Of a stretch of DNA of 50,841 bases, positions 9,930 to 19,331 are shown piece by piece (position 1 is the first letter of the stretch; each line of letters opens with the position of its first letter). The stretch comes from an uncultured Pelagibacteraceae bacterium (lineage in GTDB: Bacteria > Pseudomonadota > Alphaproteobacteria > Pelagibacterales > Pelagibacteraceae), in NCBI GenBank assembly GCA_902567235.1, contig CACFLX010000010.1:1-50841 (forward strand). The letters are read 5' to 3'. A model generated the notes under the pieces. The model did no database searches. It was not told the DNA's origin and was given only the letters and a program-made list of their open reading frames with translations. Both the position numbers and the translations under genes were made by a program.

Positions 9930-11191
9930 TTATCTATTATTTTAAAACCAATGTCTTTTCTAAAAAAACCATTTCCCCAATTCAATTGATTTATTAGCTT
10001 TATAGCTCTTTCTCTTGAACTTTTAAATGAACTAGAGATAGAAACAAAGTTTAAAACTCTTCCTCCATTCGAAAATATTTCATTTTTTTCTTTTTTTGTT
10101 CCGGCATGAAAAACAAAATCATTAATATTTAATTGTAACTTATTTAAATTATCTATTTTTACATTGTTTGTAAATTTTTCAGGATAACCTCGAGAGCACA
10201 ACACAATACATAAACTTTTTTCTTCTTTCCATTCTATATTTATATTTTCTAAATTTTCATTACAGCATGCATCACAAATATCAATCAGATCAGTTTTTAA
10301 GAGAGGTAAAATTGTTTGACATTCAGGGTCTCCCATTCTGACATTATATTCAATTAAGAAAGGTTCGTTATCCAATATCATTAAACCAGCGTAAAGAAAA
10401 CCTTTATACTTTTCACCCATTTCTTCTATTGCTTTTAAGGTTGGTAAAATTATTTTTTTAATAATTTTGTTTTCTAAATCTTTATTTATTAATCCTGAAG
10501 GACTATAGGCACCCATTCCTCCAGTATTTTTGCCCTCGTCTCCCTCGTTAACTCTTTTATGATCTTGTGCAGTTTTAAATAATTTAAAATTTTTACCATC
10601 ACAAATAATAAAGAAACTCATTTCTTCACCATTTAAAAATTCTTCTATCAATATTTTTTTAGCTTCTCCAAATTTTCCATCAAAAATCTCGTCAACCGCT
10701 TCTTTAGCCTCAGAAAAATTCTTTGATATATAAACTCCCTTACCTGCAGCCAAACCGTCTGCTTTAATTACAATTGGAAATTTCGAATTTTTTAAAAAAT
10801 TTAAGGTATTTTCTTTTTTTTCAAAAATACCAAAGTTTGCAGTTGGTATATTATATTTCTTACAAATATTTTTTGTAAAAGTTTTTGATCCTTCTAATTG
10901 TGAAGGTATTTTTCTAGGACCAAAAACTTTAATATTATTTTTTTCTAAATAATCTACAATACCATTTACCAATGGTTTTTCTGGACCAACTATAACTAAA
11001 TCAACTTTTACTTTTTTTAAAAATTTTAAAACTTTTTTAAAATCATTAATATCTAATTCTATATTTTCAGCCAAGAGTTGAGTTCCTGCGTTACCTGGCA
11101 TACAATATATTTTGCTTATTTTTGATGATAAAGAAATTGTTTTACATATTGAGTGTTCTCTTCCTCCACTTCCTATAATGCAAATAATCAT
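9926..11191 (-). CDS. purD: Phosphoribosylamine-glycine ligase
   Basis: An ATP-grasp enzyme of purine synthesis, about 421 aa, joining phosphoribosylamine and glycine. The N-terminus is the typical MIICIIGSGGREHS. Further markers are FGPRKIPSQLEGSK, the ATP-grasp loop IKADGLAAGKGVYI, HKRVNEGDEGKNTGGMGAYS, and EYNVRMGDPECQ. An in-frame ATG four codons further upstream (11203) is possible, but I prefer 11191 because family members begin at this point; neither start has a Shine-Dalgarno. It is divergent from the DUF2093 gene with only 21 bp between the starts, and overlaps rsmD by 4 bp. Confidence 0.97.
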   Translation of the reverse strand: MIICIIGSGGREHSICKTISLSSKISKIYCMPGNAGTQLLAENIELDINDFKKVLKFLKKVKVDLVIVGPEKPLVNGIVDYLEKNNIKVFGPRKIPSQLEGSKTFTKNICKKYNIPTANFGIFEKKENTLNFLKNSKFPIVIKADGLAAGKGVYISKNFSEAKEAVDEIFDGKFGEAKKILIEEFLNGEEMSFFIICDGKNFKLFKTAQDHKRVNEGDEGKNTGGMGAYSPSGLINKDLENKIIKKIILPTLKAIEEMGEKYKGFLYAGLMILDNEPFLIEYNVRMGDPECQTILPLLKTDLIDICDACCNENLENINIEWKEEKSLCIVLCSRGYPEKFTNNVKIDNLNKLQLNINDFVFHAGTKKEKNEIFSNGGRVLNFVSISSSFKSSRERAIKLINQLNWGNGFFRKDIGFKIIDK

Positions 11192-11212
11192 ATATAAATA
11201 CATTTCTATATA

Positions 11213-11413
11213 ATGAAAAATAAATTAGCCAGAATAAAATATTTACCTAACAATTTTGAGATTCTCGAAGAAGGCGATCACGTTATTTGTGCAGTTTCCG
11301 GAAAAAAAATATTTCTTGATAATTTAAATTATTGGAATGTTGAACTTCAAGAACCTTACTTTTCTTATATTGAGGCTTCACAAAAAAGAGAAGAGATAAG
11401 CAATAAAAATTGA
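11213..11413 (+). CDS. Small DUF2093 family protein
   Basis: A 66-aa soluble protein. The pattern RIKYLPNNFEILEEGDHVIC, then VSGKKIFLDNLNYWNVELQE and a Tyr-rich tail, matches the short alphaproteobacterial DUF2093 family as I remember it (consensus: R.RYL...F....GD.V.CAVTG..I.L..L.YW.VE.QE.Y). It has no membrane segment. The single Cys beside the VSGK turn hints at a small beta-rich binding fold, but no function is known. It is divergent from purD and stops 1 bp short of the convergent lpxL stop. Confidence 0.8.
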   Translation: MKNKLARIKYLPNNFEILEEGDHVICAVSGKKIFLDNLNYWNVELQEPYFSYIEASQKREEISNKN

Positions 11414-11414
11414 T

Positions 11415-12275
11415 TTATTTCCAACGATCATGAGACCAAATCCATTGATCTGGTTTTTTCAAAATCATTTTTTCTAATATTTTATTAAGTTCTAAAGTTA
11501 TTTCTTGATGTGATAAATTATCATCAAATTTTAATGGTTTATAAAAATATAATTTAAAATGGTAGTTTTTAAGTCTTTCTATATAAACTGGAACAACGTT
11601 GCAGCCATATTTTTTTACTAATTGTGCAGGTATAGTCGTAGTTTTTGCAGAACGATTAAATAAGTCTATATCTTCACCTTCACTCACTCTCTGATCAATC
11701 ATTAATGCAGCTGAAAAATTTTTTTTAAATAAATTAAGCAAATCTCTAGTTCCAGCCTTGCCCTTTTTAATTTGATTTTTGCATATATGGTTTTTTCTAA
11801 TGTTTTCCATAATAATATTTAAAAATGGATTATTAAGAGGTCTATAAATAGTACATAAATTTATCCCTGCTTTTTCTATTTCCATTGCCATTAATTCAAA
11901 GTTATTAAAGTGCCCAGATATGAATACTACTTGTTTATTATTTTTCTTAATTTCATTTAAATAATTTAAACCCTCAATTTCCATAAATTGATTCAAATTA
12001 TTTTTTCTAAATTGTTTTAAATAAACATATTCAGATAATATTCTTCCATAATTACCCCACATTCTATTGATTATAAATTTTCTATCTTCTTGAGAATTTC
12101 CAATATTTGAATTTTCTAAATTACTTTGAATTTTAGAGTTGGATCGAAACAAAGGACCGATTTTTTTTCCAATAATTGCTCCCAAGTTGGAAGCATTCTT
12201 ATATCCAATTATTTTAAAAATAATTAATAAAATATAAATAAAAATAAATTCAAAAAAATATTTTATAATTTTCAT
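11415..12275 (-). CDS. lpxL: Lipid A biosynthesis acyltransferase (LpxL/HtrB family)
   Basis: A 286-aa protein with one N-terminal membrane helix. It adds a secondary acyl chain to Kdo-lipid A precursors at the inner membrane. The acyltransferase signature GHFNNFELMAME contains the HX4E catalytic pair (near residue 120). Downstream are TIYRPLNNP, MIDQRVSEGEDIDLFNR (near 199-215) and the C-terminal WIWSHDRWK. Whether it adds laurate, myristate or another chain cannot be told. It is last in the minus-strand ubiA-msbA-waaA-lpxK-lpxL operon and overlaps lpxK by 4 bp. Confidence 0.92.
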   Translation of the reverse strand: MKIIKYFFEFIFIYILLIIFKIIGYKNASNLGAIIGKKIGPLFRSNSKIQSNLENSNIGNSQEDRKFIINRMWGNYGRILSEYVYLKQFRKNNLNQFMEIEGLNYLNEIKKNNKQVVFISGHFNNFELMAMEIEKAGINLCTIYRPLNNPFLNIIMENIRKNHICKNQIKKGKAGTRDLLNLFKKNFSAALMIDQRVSEGEDIDLFNRSAKTTTIPAQLVKKYGCNVVPVYIERLKNYHFKLYFYKPLKFDDNLSHQEITLELNKILEKMILKKPDQWIWSHDRWK

Positions 12276-13195
12276 ATTTTATCTTTTATTAAATTATCTT
12301 TATTTTCTATATCTAATCTAATTTTTAAATATTCAATTTTAAAATTTTTTATAACTGAGTCCAATGGAATTCTACAATAATCTTTTTCTGTTGTAAGCAA
12401 AATACAATCATTATTTTTTTTTACCATGTTTTCAATTTCAGTATAAGAATATTCATGATGATCGGGATAAGAAAATGTTTTAACTAAATTTAAATTATTT
12501 TCTTTTAATAATTCAAAAAAATTTGATGGATTTCCAATTCCTGCAAAAGCACATATTTTTTTTCCTTTAAAGCTATCAATATCCAAAGGTTCATATTTTG
12601 AGTAGAAAATTTTTGCATTTTTATTTACTCTATATATTTCATTTTCAATTTTAGTATCTTTTTTTCCATTAATTAAAATACAATCTGCTCTATTTAAGGC
12701 TGACAGATTCTCTCTTAAAGGTCCTGCTGGTATTAAAAAATTATTTCCTGTCCATTGTTTTTGATTAAAACAAACAATATTGAAATTTTTGTAAATTGAT
12801 AAATCTTGAAATCCATCATCAAGAATTGCTAAATCAAAACCTTTTTTTATAAGAGCTTCTATTGAATCTTTTCTTTTATTTAAAAAAAATGTTTCCCCAG
12901 TTTTTTGCAGCATATCAATTTCATCGTCAAGATAACTGTAATATTTTTTTATAAATGCGGGATTTTTACCTAAAGATTTAGTAATTTGGAAAATTTCCTT
13001 TGCAAGTGGAGTTTTGCCAGTTCCTCCAATATAAATATTTCCTATACAAATAATTGGTATAGGGAACTTCTTTTCAACTTTTAATCTTCTTAGAATTGAG
13101 GAAACAAATAAAAATAAAAGTGATAATGGATACAATAATATTGACCAAATAGATAAACCAGGAAAATCCCAAAATTTCGGTTTTTTGAAATTCAT
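12272..13195 (-). CDS. lpxK: Tetraacyldisaccharide 4'-kinase
   Basis: A 307-aa membrane-associated kinase that phosphorylates the 4' position of the lipid A disaccharide. The N-terminal part has a membrane-associating helix and the P-loop IYIGGTGKTPLAKEI (near residues 53-67). Also visible are the LAILDDGFQDLSI motif, with the conserved DDGFQ, and CAFAGIGNPSNFF. The last conserved segment, LLTTEKDYCRIP, fits the family. It lies 3 bp after waaA and overlaps lpxL by 4 bp. Confidence 0.96.
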   Translation of the reverse strand: MNFKKPKFWDFPGLSIWSILLYPLSLLFLFVSSILRRLKVEKKFPIPIICIGNIYIGGTGKTPLAKEIFQITKSLGKNPAFIKKYYSYLDDEIDMLQKTGETFFLNKRKDSIEALIKKGFDLAILDDGFQDLSIYKNFNIVCFNQKQWTGNNFLIPAGPLRENLSALNRADCILINGKKDTKIENEIYRVNKNAKIFYSKYEPLDIDSFKGKKICAFAGIGNPSNFFELLKENNLNLVKTFSYPDHHEYSYTEIENMVKKNNDCILLTTEKDYCRIPLDSVIKNFKIEYLKIRLDIENKDNLIKDKI

Positions 13196-13198
13196 AAA

Positions 13199-14443
13199 TT
13201 AAAAATATTTATTAATTTCTTTTTCATTATTTAATAGAATTTGATTACCTGTATAAGCTAGTTTTTTTATAATTTGATTAGAATAATTTTTTTTCTTATT
13301 AAATTTAATAACTAGATTTTCTAAATCTTTATATGACTTAATTTTTGTTGAAATTCCACGTTTTTCTAAAAATTTATAAACTTCCACAAAATTTTCAATA
13401 TTAGGACCGTGGATAATTCTATTTCCTAATCTTGCAGCTTCTATCGGGTTTTGTCCTCCATAACCATAAATAGATTTTCCCATAAAAGCAATTTTAGACA
13501 ATTTTAAAAAGGATTTTGTTTCGCCAAATGTATCAACAAGATAAATATCAGTGTCGTTTCGAAAATGTTTATTTGAAGAATGTAAATAAACATTTAATCC
13601 AATTTGATTTAATTCATCCTTAATTTCTTGTGCTCTATGAATATGTCTTGGAATGATAATAGAAATTATATTTCTGTATTTTTTTTTTAAATTAACATGA
13701 ACTTTTGCACATAGTAATTCTTCCCCACTATGTGTGCTTATTGCAGTGAAAATAATTTTCTTTTTTTTCAATAATTTTTTTATTTTTGAATTCGAATTAT
13801 ATTTTAAATCAGAACTACTTTCAGAAAATTTTAAATTACCAATTTTTTTAATATTTTTTGATCCTAAAATTTTTAAATAATTACTAGTTATGTCATTTTG
13901 GCTTAGACATAAATCAAATTTATTAAATATTTTTTTAGAAAAACTATTAATAATATTCCATTTTTGGAAAGAATTTTTTGTAATTCTAGCATTTAATAAA
14001 ACAAGTGGAATATTTTTTTCTTTAATTTTAAATACCATGTTTGGCCATATTTCAGAATCAATAAAAAAAACTACTTTAGGTTTCCAATGATTTAAAAATT
14101 TTTCCACAAGAAAATTTGTATCTAAGGGAAAAAATTGATGAAAGGTTTTTTTTAATTTAATTTTTTTTAAAATTTTTGCAGAACTTAAAGTATTTGATGT
14201 AATCAATATTTTTTTTATATTTTTTCTTTTCTCAAGTTTTTCAATTAAAGGTATGACACTAAGAACTTCACCAACGCTTGATCCATGGAACCATATTAAA
14301 TCATTATTTACACTTTTTTTAAATTTGCCAATTTTTTCTAAAAATCTTTTTGGATCTTCTTTTTTTTTAAAAATCCTATAAATAATTATTATTGGTGAAA
14401 TTAGAAAGATTAAATTTATTGCCAGTCTATAAATATATAACAT
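13199..14443 (-). CDS. waaA: 3-deoxy-D-manno-octulosonic acid (Kdo) transferase
   Basis: A 414-aa GT30-type glycosyltransferase with an N-terminal membrane anchor; it adds Kdo to the lipid A precursor. The segment WFHGSSVGEVLSVIPLIEKL, with the catalytic acidic residue, lies near 50-70, followed by ILITSNTLSSAKIL. C-terminal markers include IPRHIHRA, the D-T-F-G-E motif inside VDTFGETKSFL, and FMGKSIYGYGGQNPIEAA. Number of Kdo residues added is not predictable. It overlaps msbA by one base and precedes lpxK by 3 bp. Confidence 0.95.
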   Translation of the reverse strand: MLYIYRLAINLIFLISPIIIIYRIFKKKEDPKRFLEKIGKFKKSVNNDLIWFHGSSVGEVLSVIPLIEKLEKRKNIKKILITSNTLSSAKILKKIKLKKTFHQFFPLDTNFLVEKFLNHWKPKVVFFIDSEIWPNMVFKIKEKNIPLVLLNARITKNSFQKWNIINSFSKKIFNKFDLCLSQNDITSNYLKILGSKNIKKIGNLKFSESSSDLKYNSNSKIKKLLKKKKIIFTAISTHSGEELLCAKVHVNLKKKYRNIISIIIPRHIHRAQEIKDELNQIGLNVYLHSSNKHFRNDTDIYLVDTFGETKSFLKLSKIAFMGKSIYGYGGQNPIEAARLGNRIIHGPNIENFVEVYKFLEKRGISTKIKSYKDLENLVIKFNKKKNYSNQIIKKLAYTGNQILLNNEKEINKYF

Positions 14444-16182
14444 TAATCTTTTCTTAATTGTTTTTCATAAAAGTTTTTATAAGTTTTTGACTTTTGTAAT
14501 AATTCTTGATGATTTCCTTGATCTATAATTTTTCCTTCATCTACAACATATATTTTTTTAGAATTCATGATAGTAGACAACCTATGAGCTATTACTAAAG
14601 TAGTTCTATCTTTAGTTAGTAAATTTATCGCTTCTTGAATTTTACTTTCAGTCTCTGCATCCAATGAAGAAGTTGCCTCATCCAATAAAATTATCTTACT
14701 TTTTTTTAGCATTGCCCTTGCGATTGAAAGTCTTTGTTTTTCACCCCCGGATAGTCTGTAACCATTCTCACCAATAAAGGTATCAAATTTATTAGGCAAT
14801 TTATTTATAAATTCATCACAGAAAGAAAGTTTTGCAGCTTGAAAAATTTCATCATCAGTAGCATCAAGTTTTGCATAAGCAATATTGTTTTTAATTGTAT
14901 CATCAAACAAAGTTACATCTTGGTTGACTAGCGAAATATTTGATCTCAAAGATTCAATTTTTAAGTTATAAATCGACTGATTATCTATATTTATGTCTCC
15001 ACTTTCGCAGTCATAAAATCTTGGGATTAAATTTAATATAGATGATTTTCCTGCTCCACTATGACCAACCAGTGAAGTCATTTCTCCACCTGAGATATTT
15101 AAACTTATTGAATTGAGAACTTTTTTATCTTCTTCATTGTATTTAAAATTAACATTTAAAAAATTTATTTCTGCTTTATCTAATTTTAATTCAGCAGCAT
15201 TTTCTTTTTCTTTAATTTTGTTTTCAAAATCTATTATAGGCAGAACTCTTCTTGCTGATTGTATGCCTTGATTTAAACCCATATTAAGTGTAGCTAAAGA
15301 ACGGACTGGTTGATATGCTAACATCATAGCGGCTAAAAACGAAAAAAAATTATTAATATCTAATTCTTCTTTTAAAATTAATTTTCCAGCATAAAAAATT
15401 AGTCCTGCTATCATGATACCGGTTAAAGTTTCCATAATTGGAGAAGCTCTGACAAGCACTGTTTCTATTTTTACAACTTTATTTTTAAGTTCATTTATAA
15501 AGTGTTCTGTTCTTTTAAATTCATAGTTTTCTTTTTGAAAAATTTTAATAATTTTATGGTTTTTAAATATTTCAAGAAGATAAGAAGTTAAAGCACCAGT
15601 TCTATCTGCCGCCTCTATTGTAACTTTTCCAATTCTTTTTCCAAGAGATCTTGCTGCAATTGAGGCCAAAGGTATCATTATAGTTGCAAAAATTGCTAAT
15701 CTCCAATTTTGGTAAAACATTACTCCAATAAGACCTATTAATGTTAAACTGTCTTTAGTCAGATTTAAAATTACAGTGCTTACTAATTTTGTAATCATTC
15801 CAACATCGAAAGTTAAATGAGAAATAAATTTTCCTGAGTGTTTTTTATCTATTGCTTCGCTATCTGCCTTAATTAAAGATTTCATGATCTTGAGCTGAAT
15901 AAGTTTAGTTATTTCTTGTCCAACTTTTATCAAAATTGTTTTTGCGAAATAAAGAGAGATCCCTTTTAGAGAAAAAGCCAATATAATTGCTAGTGGTATC
16001 AAATATATTAATGATTGATCTTTATCAATAAATATTTTTTTTATTGCAGGGTCAAGAAGCCAGGCAATTGACGCCGTACTGGCAGCAACAATTAATGAGA
16101 AAAATATTGATAATAATATTTTAGGTACAAAATTTTTTGTATAATCTTTATAAAGTCTTTTAATAATTTGGATATTGCTCAT
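14443..16182 (-). CDS. msbA: ABC transporter, MsbA-like lipid A flippase (fused TMD-NBD)
   Basis: A 579-aa half-transporter with about six membrane helices in residues 1-310 and a nucleotide-binding domain from about 335. It has Walker A GHSGAGKSS (about 372-380), the signature LSGGEKQRLSIARAM (about 476), Walker B IILLDEATSSLD (about 497) and the switch His in VIAHRLST. The lipid A/Kdo genes around it make flipping of lipid A-core across the inner membrane the most likely job. A general lipid or drug exporter is the alternative. It overlaps ubiA by 4 bp and waaA by 1 bp. Confidence 0.9.
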   Translation of the reverse strand: MSNIQIIKRLYKDYTKNFVPKILLSIFFSLIVAASTASIAWLLDPAIKKIFIDKDQSLIYLIPLAIILAFSLKGISLYFAKTILIKVGQEITKLIQLKIMKSLIKADSEAIDKKHSGKFISHLTFDVGMITKLVSTVILNLTKDSLTLIGLIGVMFYQNWRLAIFATIMIPLASIAARSLGKRIGKVTIEAADRTGALTSYLLEIFKNHKIIKIFQKENYEFKRTEHFINELKNKVVKIETVLVRASPIMETLTGIMIAGLIFYAGKLILKEELDINNFFSFLAAMMLAYQPVRSLATLNMGLNQGIQSARRVLPIIDFENKIKEKENAAELKLDKAEINFLNVNFKYNEEDKKVLNSISLNISGGEMTSLVGHSGAGKSSILNLIPRFYDCESGDINIDNQSIYNLKIESLRSNISLVNQDVTLFDDTIKNNIAYAKLDATDDEIFQAAKLSFCDEFINKLPNKFDTFIGENGYRLSGGEKQRLSIARAMLKKSKIILLDEATSSLDAETESKIQEAINLLTKDRTTLVIAHRLSTIMNSKKIYVVDEGKIIDQGNHQELLQKSKTYKNFYEKQLRKD

Positions 16183-17048
16183 ATTGATATTAATTTTCCT
16201 ATCAGTAAATTTATAAAAATAAATAAACCTAGAATATTGTTAGATTTGAAAATTTTTAAACACATATTGCCATCTATAATATTCAATTTTTTTATTTGAA
16301 AAAACATGTGTGTAGCAGGAATCGATAAAAATAAGTAATAAGCATTATTAAAATTCATAGATAATCCAATAATAATTATAGAGCTCAAGGTAATCAAATA
16401 ACATAATGAAAGAAATTTTTTTGGACTATTTTTAAATTTTATTGAGGTTGATTTTACTCCAATTATTTCATCATCTTTAATATCTTGATATCCATAAATC
16501 GTGTCATATCCTAGTGTCCAAAATATGGCCCCAATATAAAAGATAATAGGTATTAAACTTAAATTTTCTTGAACCGATGTCCATCCTAGTAGCAAACCAT
16601 AATTAAATGTAATTCCTAAAAAAAGCTGTGGCCAATATGTAAATCTTTTCATATATGGGTAGCTAAATGCCAAAGGCATTGATGCAAGTGCTAAAATTAT
16701 TGTTAATTTATTAAATTGTAAAAGAACCAATAGTGCAATCAAACATAATACTGATACATATATAAATCCAAGTTTTAATGAAACTTTTCCAGACGCAATA
16801 GGTCTATTTTTTGTTCTATAAACTTTTTTATCATATTGTCTGTCAACTATATCATTAACTATACATCCTGCTGACCTCATAAGCACTGAACCCAGAAAAA
16901 ATAAAATTAAGTATAAAAAGTATGTATTTAGATTATTTTCAAAATTATATGCAATAGTAAGACCCCATAAACAAGGCCAAAATAATAGCATATATCCAAT
17001 TGGTCTATTTAATCTTGTAAGTTCTATAAATAATCTAAGATTTTTCAT
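16179..17048 (-). CDS. ubiA: 4-hydroxybenzoate polyprenyltransferase
   Basis: A 289-aa integral membrane prenyltransferase with about eight or nine helices. It attaches a polyprenyl tail to 4-hydroxybenzoate in ubiquinone synthesis. The first Asp-rich motif appears as NDIVDRQYDKKVYRTKNRP (near residues 65-83) and the second as YDTIYGYQDIKDDEIIGVKS (near 179-198). It also has the typical start LTRLNRPIGYMLLFWP. It is first in the envelope operon and overlaps msbA by 4 bp. Ubiquinone serves the respiratory chain that ends at the oxidase further along the window. Confidence 0.95.
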   Translation of the reverse strand: MKNLRLFIELTRLNRPIGYMLLFWPCLWGLTIAYNFENNLNTYFLYLILFFLGSVLMRSAGCIVNDIVDRQYDKKVYRTKNRPIASGKVSLKLGFIYVSVLCLIALLVLLQFNKLTIILALASMPLAFSYPYMKRFTYWPQLFLGITFNYGLLLGWTSVQENLSLIPIIFYIGAIFWTLGYDTIYGYQDIKDDEIIGVKSTSIKFKNSPKKFLSLCYLITLSSIIIIGLSMNFNNAYYLFLSIPATHMFFQIKKLNIIDGNMCLKIFKSNNILGLFIFINLLIGKLISI

Positions 17049-17099
17049 TTAATTTACTTGTAAATAACAAAGCCTAGATTCATAATCAAATTGATTCGT

Positions 17100-17504
17100 A
17101 TGAATATAGATTACACAGTAACAGCACTTATGTTTCCCGCAATCCCTTTGCTTATGAGTGTTTATAGCAACAGATTTCATACTTTAAGTAAACTTATTAG
17201 GGAACTTCATGATGAACATGTTTATGAGAAACATATACCACCAGAATGGAAAAAGCAGTTCATAAACTTAAGTAGTAGAATTACAATTATAAGATGGACT
17301 ATAATGTTTGCTTCATTTGGATTTTTATTTAATATGTTAACAGTTTTTGCTCTTTATCTAGATGAGGTTTTTATAGCTAGATTAATTTTTGGTTCTTGTT
17401 GTTTATCAATGATAATATCTATAATATTCTTTATTAGAGAAATCCAAATATCAACAAATGCACTAAGGTTACATATGTCCGATATGGATGTTAAAATAGA
17501 TTAA
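17100..17504 (+). CDS. DUF2721-type small membrane protein
   Basis: A protein of about 134 aa with three predicted membrane helices. The FPAIPLLMSVYSNRFHTLSKLIREL segment (quoted in part: FPAIPLLMSVYSNRF) near the start, then cytosolic charged residues and two more helices, fits the DUF2721 pattern. Function is unknown. A TTG three codons upstream (17091) could be used, but the ATG at 17100 is the better start; neither has a Shine-Dalgarno. The stop shares a TTAA palindrome with the convergent quinone oxidoreductase gene. It is divergent from ubiA with 51 bp between. Confidence 0.75.
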   Translation: MNIDYTVTALMFPAIPLLMSVYSNRFHTLSKLIRELHDEHVYEKHIPPEWKKQFINLSSRITIIRWTIMFASFGFLFNMLTVFALYLDEVFIARLIFGSCCLSMIISIIFFIREIQISTNALRLHMSDMDVKID

Positions 17505-18475
17505 TTTGGAATGATTACTGCAGGACCTAAAATTTTTCTTCCTTCCAAATCCTTATGAGCCTGAATAATATCTTCTAATTTATATTTTTTAAATATTTCA
17601 ATTTTCACTTTTCCAGATTTAATTTTTTCAAACATAGTTGATGCAGCTTCATCTAATTCTTCTTTAGTACTTAAATATTGTTGCATCGATGGTCTTACAA
17701 AAAATAAACCTTTTGGCTGCAACATTTGAGGAACATTAATATCTGAAAGTGGTCCTGATGCATTACCAAATGAAACCATCATTCCTCTCATTTTTAAACA
17801 TTCTAATGAACCCTCTAAAGTATCTTTACCAACACCATCGTAAACAACAGGAACACCTTTGTCATCAGTCAATTCTTTTACTTTAGTTGCAAAATTATCT
17901 TTTGAATAATTTATTACATGGTCATAACCACATTTTTTGGCAACTTCAATTTTTTCTTCTGACCCAACTGTTCCAATTACATTGCATCCCAAGCTTTTTG
18001 CCCATTGGCCAAAGATTTGTCCTACACCGCCTGCGGCCGCATGAAACAAAACAGTGTCACCTGATTTAACTTTATAAGTTTGATGTAAAAGATAATAAGT
18101 AGTTAAACCTTTTGTCATTAAGGTTGCCGCAACTTCTAAATCAACTCCATCAGGTATTTTAACAAGTTTATTAGCAGGAAAATTTCTATGCGTTGAATAG
18201 GAACCTAAAGGTATCGCGGCGTATGCTACTTTTTCTCCAGCTTTAAAATTTTTAACATTGGATCCCACTTCAGTAATTATACCAGCACCTTCAAGGCCTA
18301 ATCCTATTGGCAGTTTTAAAGGATAAAGACCAGATCTATGGTAAGTGTCAATATAGTTTAAACCAATTGCTTTTTGTTCAATTGTAACTTCATCTTCACT
18401 TGGTTTTTGTAAAATAATATCTTTTAATTCTATTACTTCTGGTCCGCCTGTTTTATTAATTATTGCAGCTTTCAT
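17501..18475 (-). CDS. NADPH:quinone oxidoreductase, zinc-less MDR family
   Basis: A 324-aa medium-chain dehydrogenase/reductase of the Qor type. It has the GroES-like N-terminal domain (GLGLEGAGIITEVG near 78-91) and the Rossmann loop HAAAGGVGQIFGQWA (about 144-158). Cysteine or histidine zinc ligands of alcohol dehydrogenases are absent. The likely reaction is NADPH-dependent reduction of quinones or other conjugated carbonyls. It begins where pirin ends (1-bp overlap), forming a dehalogenase-pirin-qor unit on the minus strand. The exact substrate is unknown. Confidence 0.9.
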   Translation of the reverse strand: MKAAIINKTGGPEVIELKDIILQKPSEDEVTIEQKAIGLNYIDTYHRSGLYPLKLPIGLGLEGAGIITEVGSNVKNFKAGEKVAYAAIPLGSYSTHRNFPANKLVKIPDGVDLEVAATLMTKGLTTYYLLHQTYKVKSGDTVLFHAAAGGVGQIFGQWAKSLGCNVIGTVGSEEKIEVAKKCGYDHVINYSKDNFATKVKELTDDKGVPVVYDGVGKDTLEGSLECLKMRGMMVSFGNASGPLSDINVPQMLQPKGLFFVRPSMQQYLSTKEELDEAASTMFEKIKSGKVKIEIFKKYKLEDIIQAHKDLEGRKILGPAVIIPN

Positions 18476-19311
18476 TATTTTACAAATACACCATTATGAT
18501 AATCTTGAACTGCTTGCAAGATCTCTGCTTTAGTATTCATTACAAATGGTCCTCCTCTTGCAATTTCTTCATTGATTGGTTTTCCAGAAATTACTAGAAA
18601 TTTTGAATTTGACTTAGCTCTTACATTCAAATCCTCTCCTTTTTCTAACAATATTAAAGTACTGTCTCTAACCTGATCATGCTTGATTGCTCCAATTTCT
18701 ATTTCTCCATTTATTAAATAAATAAAAGTGTTGTGAGTTGGTGGTAGTTTAAAAATAAATTCTTTATCTTTATTTAATTCAACATCAAAATACACAGGTT
18801 CAACGTTATGTCCTTTAACAGCACCCTCTGCTTTTTCAAATTTTCCAGCAATAACTTTTACTTTTTTGTTATCATCTAAATGAATATTCATTTTATCCGA
18901 GTCAATATAGATATAATCAGGTTTGCTCATCTTTAATTTAGCAGGCATATTGATCCATAGCTGAAATCCATGAAGTCTACCTTCAGACATTGTAGGCATT
19001 TCAGAATGAATTATACCACTACCAGTTTTCATCCATTGGACGTCGCCAGAAGACATTTTGCCTTTAGCACCAGTACTATCTTCATGTTCAAATTCACCTT
19101 GAAGCATATAAGTTACAGTCTCAATTCCTCTATGAGGGTGAGCAGGAAAGCCTCCAATGTAATCGTCTTTATTATCTGATCCAAATTCATCTAACATTAA
19201 AAAAGGATCAAAGTAATTTGGCTCAACACCTATACTTCTTTTTAATTTTACTCCTGCTCCATCAGAAGCTGTGATTGGATTTATAATTTTTTTTACTTCA
19301 ATATTTTTCAT
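18475..19311 (-). CDS. Pirin family protein (bicupin)
   Basis: A 278-aa double-cupin protein. The first cupin keeps the metal-binding pattern FPAHPHRGIETVTYM (two His, near 56-60) and the later GSGIIHSEMP (His and Glu, near 98-107). Pirins bind iron; some bacterial ones act as quercetinases, others modulate metabolic enzymes or stress responses. No specific role can be read from this sequence. It lies 20 bp after the haloacid dehalogenase gene and overlaps qor by one base, suggesting co-transcription. Confidence 0.93.
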   Translation of the reverse strand: MKNIEVKKIINPITASDGAGVKLKRSIGVEPNYFDPFLMLDEFGSDNKDDYIGGFPAHPHRGIETVTYMLQGEFEHEDSTGAKGKMSSGDVQWMKTGSGIIHSEMPTMSEGRLHGFQLWINMPAKLKMSKPDYIYIDSDKMNIHLDDNKKVKVIAGKFEKAEGAVKGHNVEPVYFDVELNKDKEFIFKLPPTHNTFIYLINGEIEIGAIKHDQVRDSTLILLEKGEDLNVRAKSNSKFLVISGKPINEEIARGGPFVMNTKAEILQAVQDYHNGVFVK

Positions 19312-19331
19312 AAATAAATGAATAAATTTAA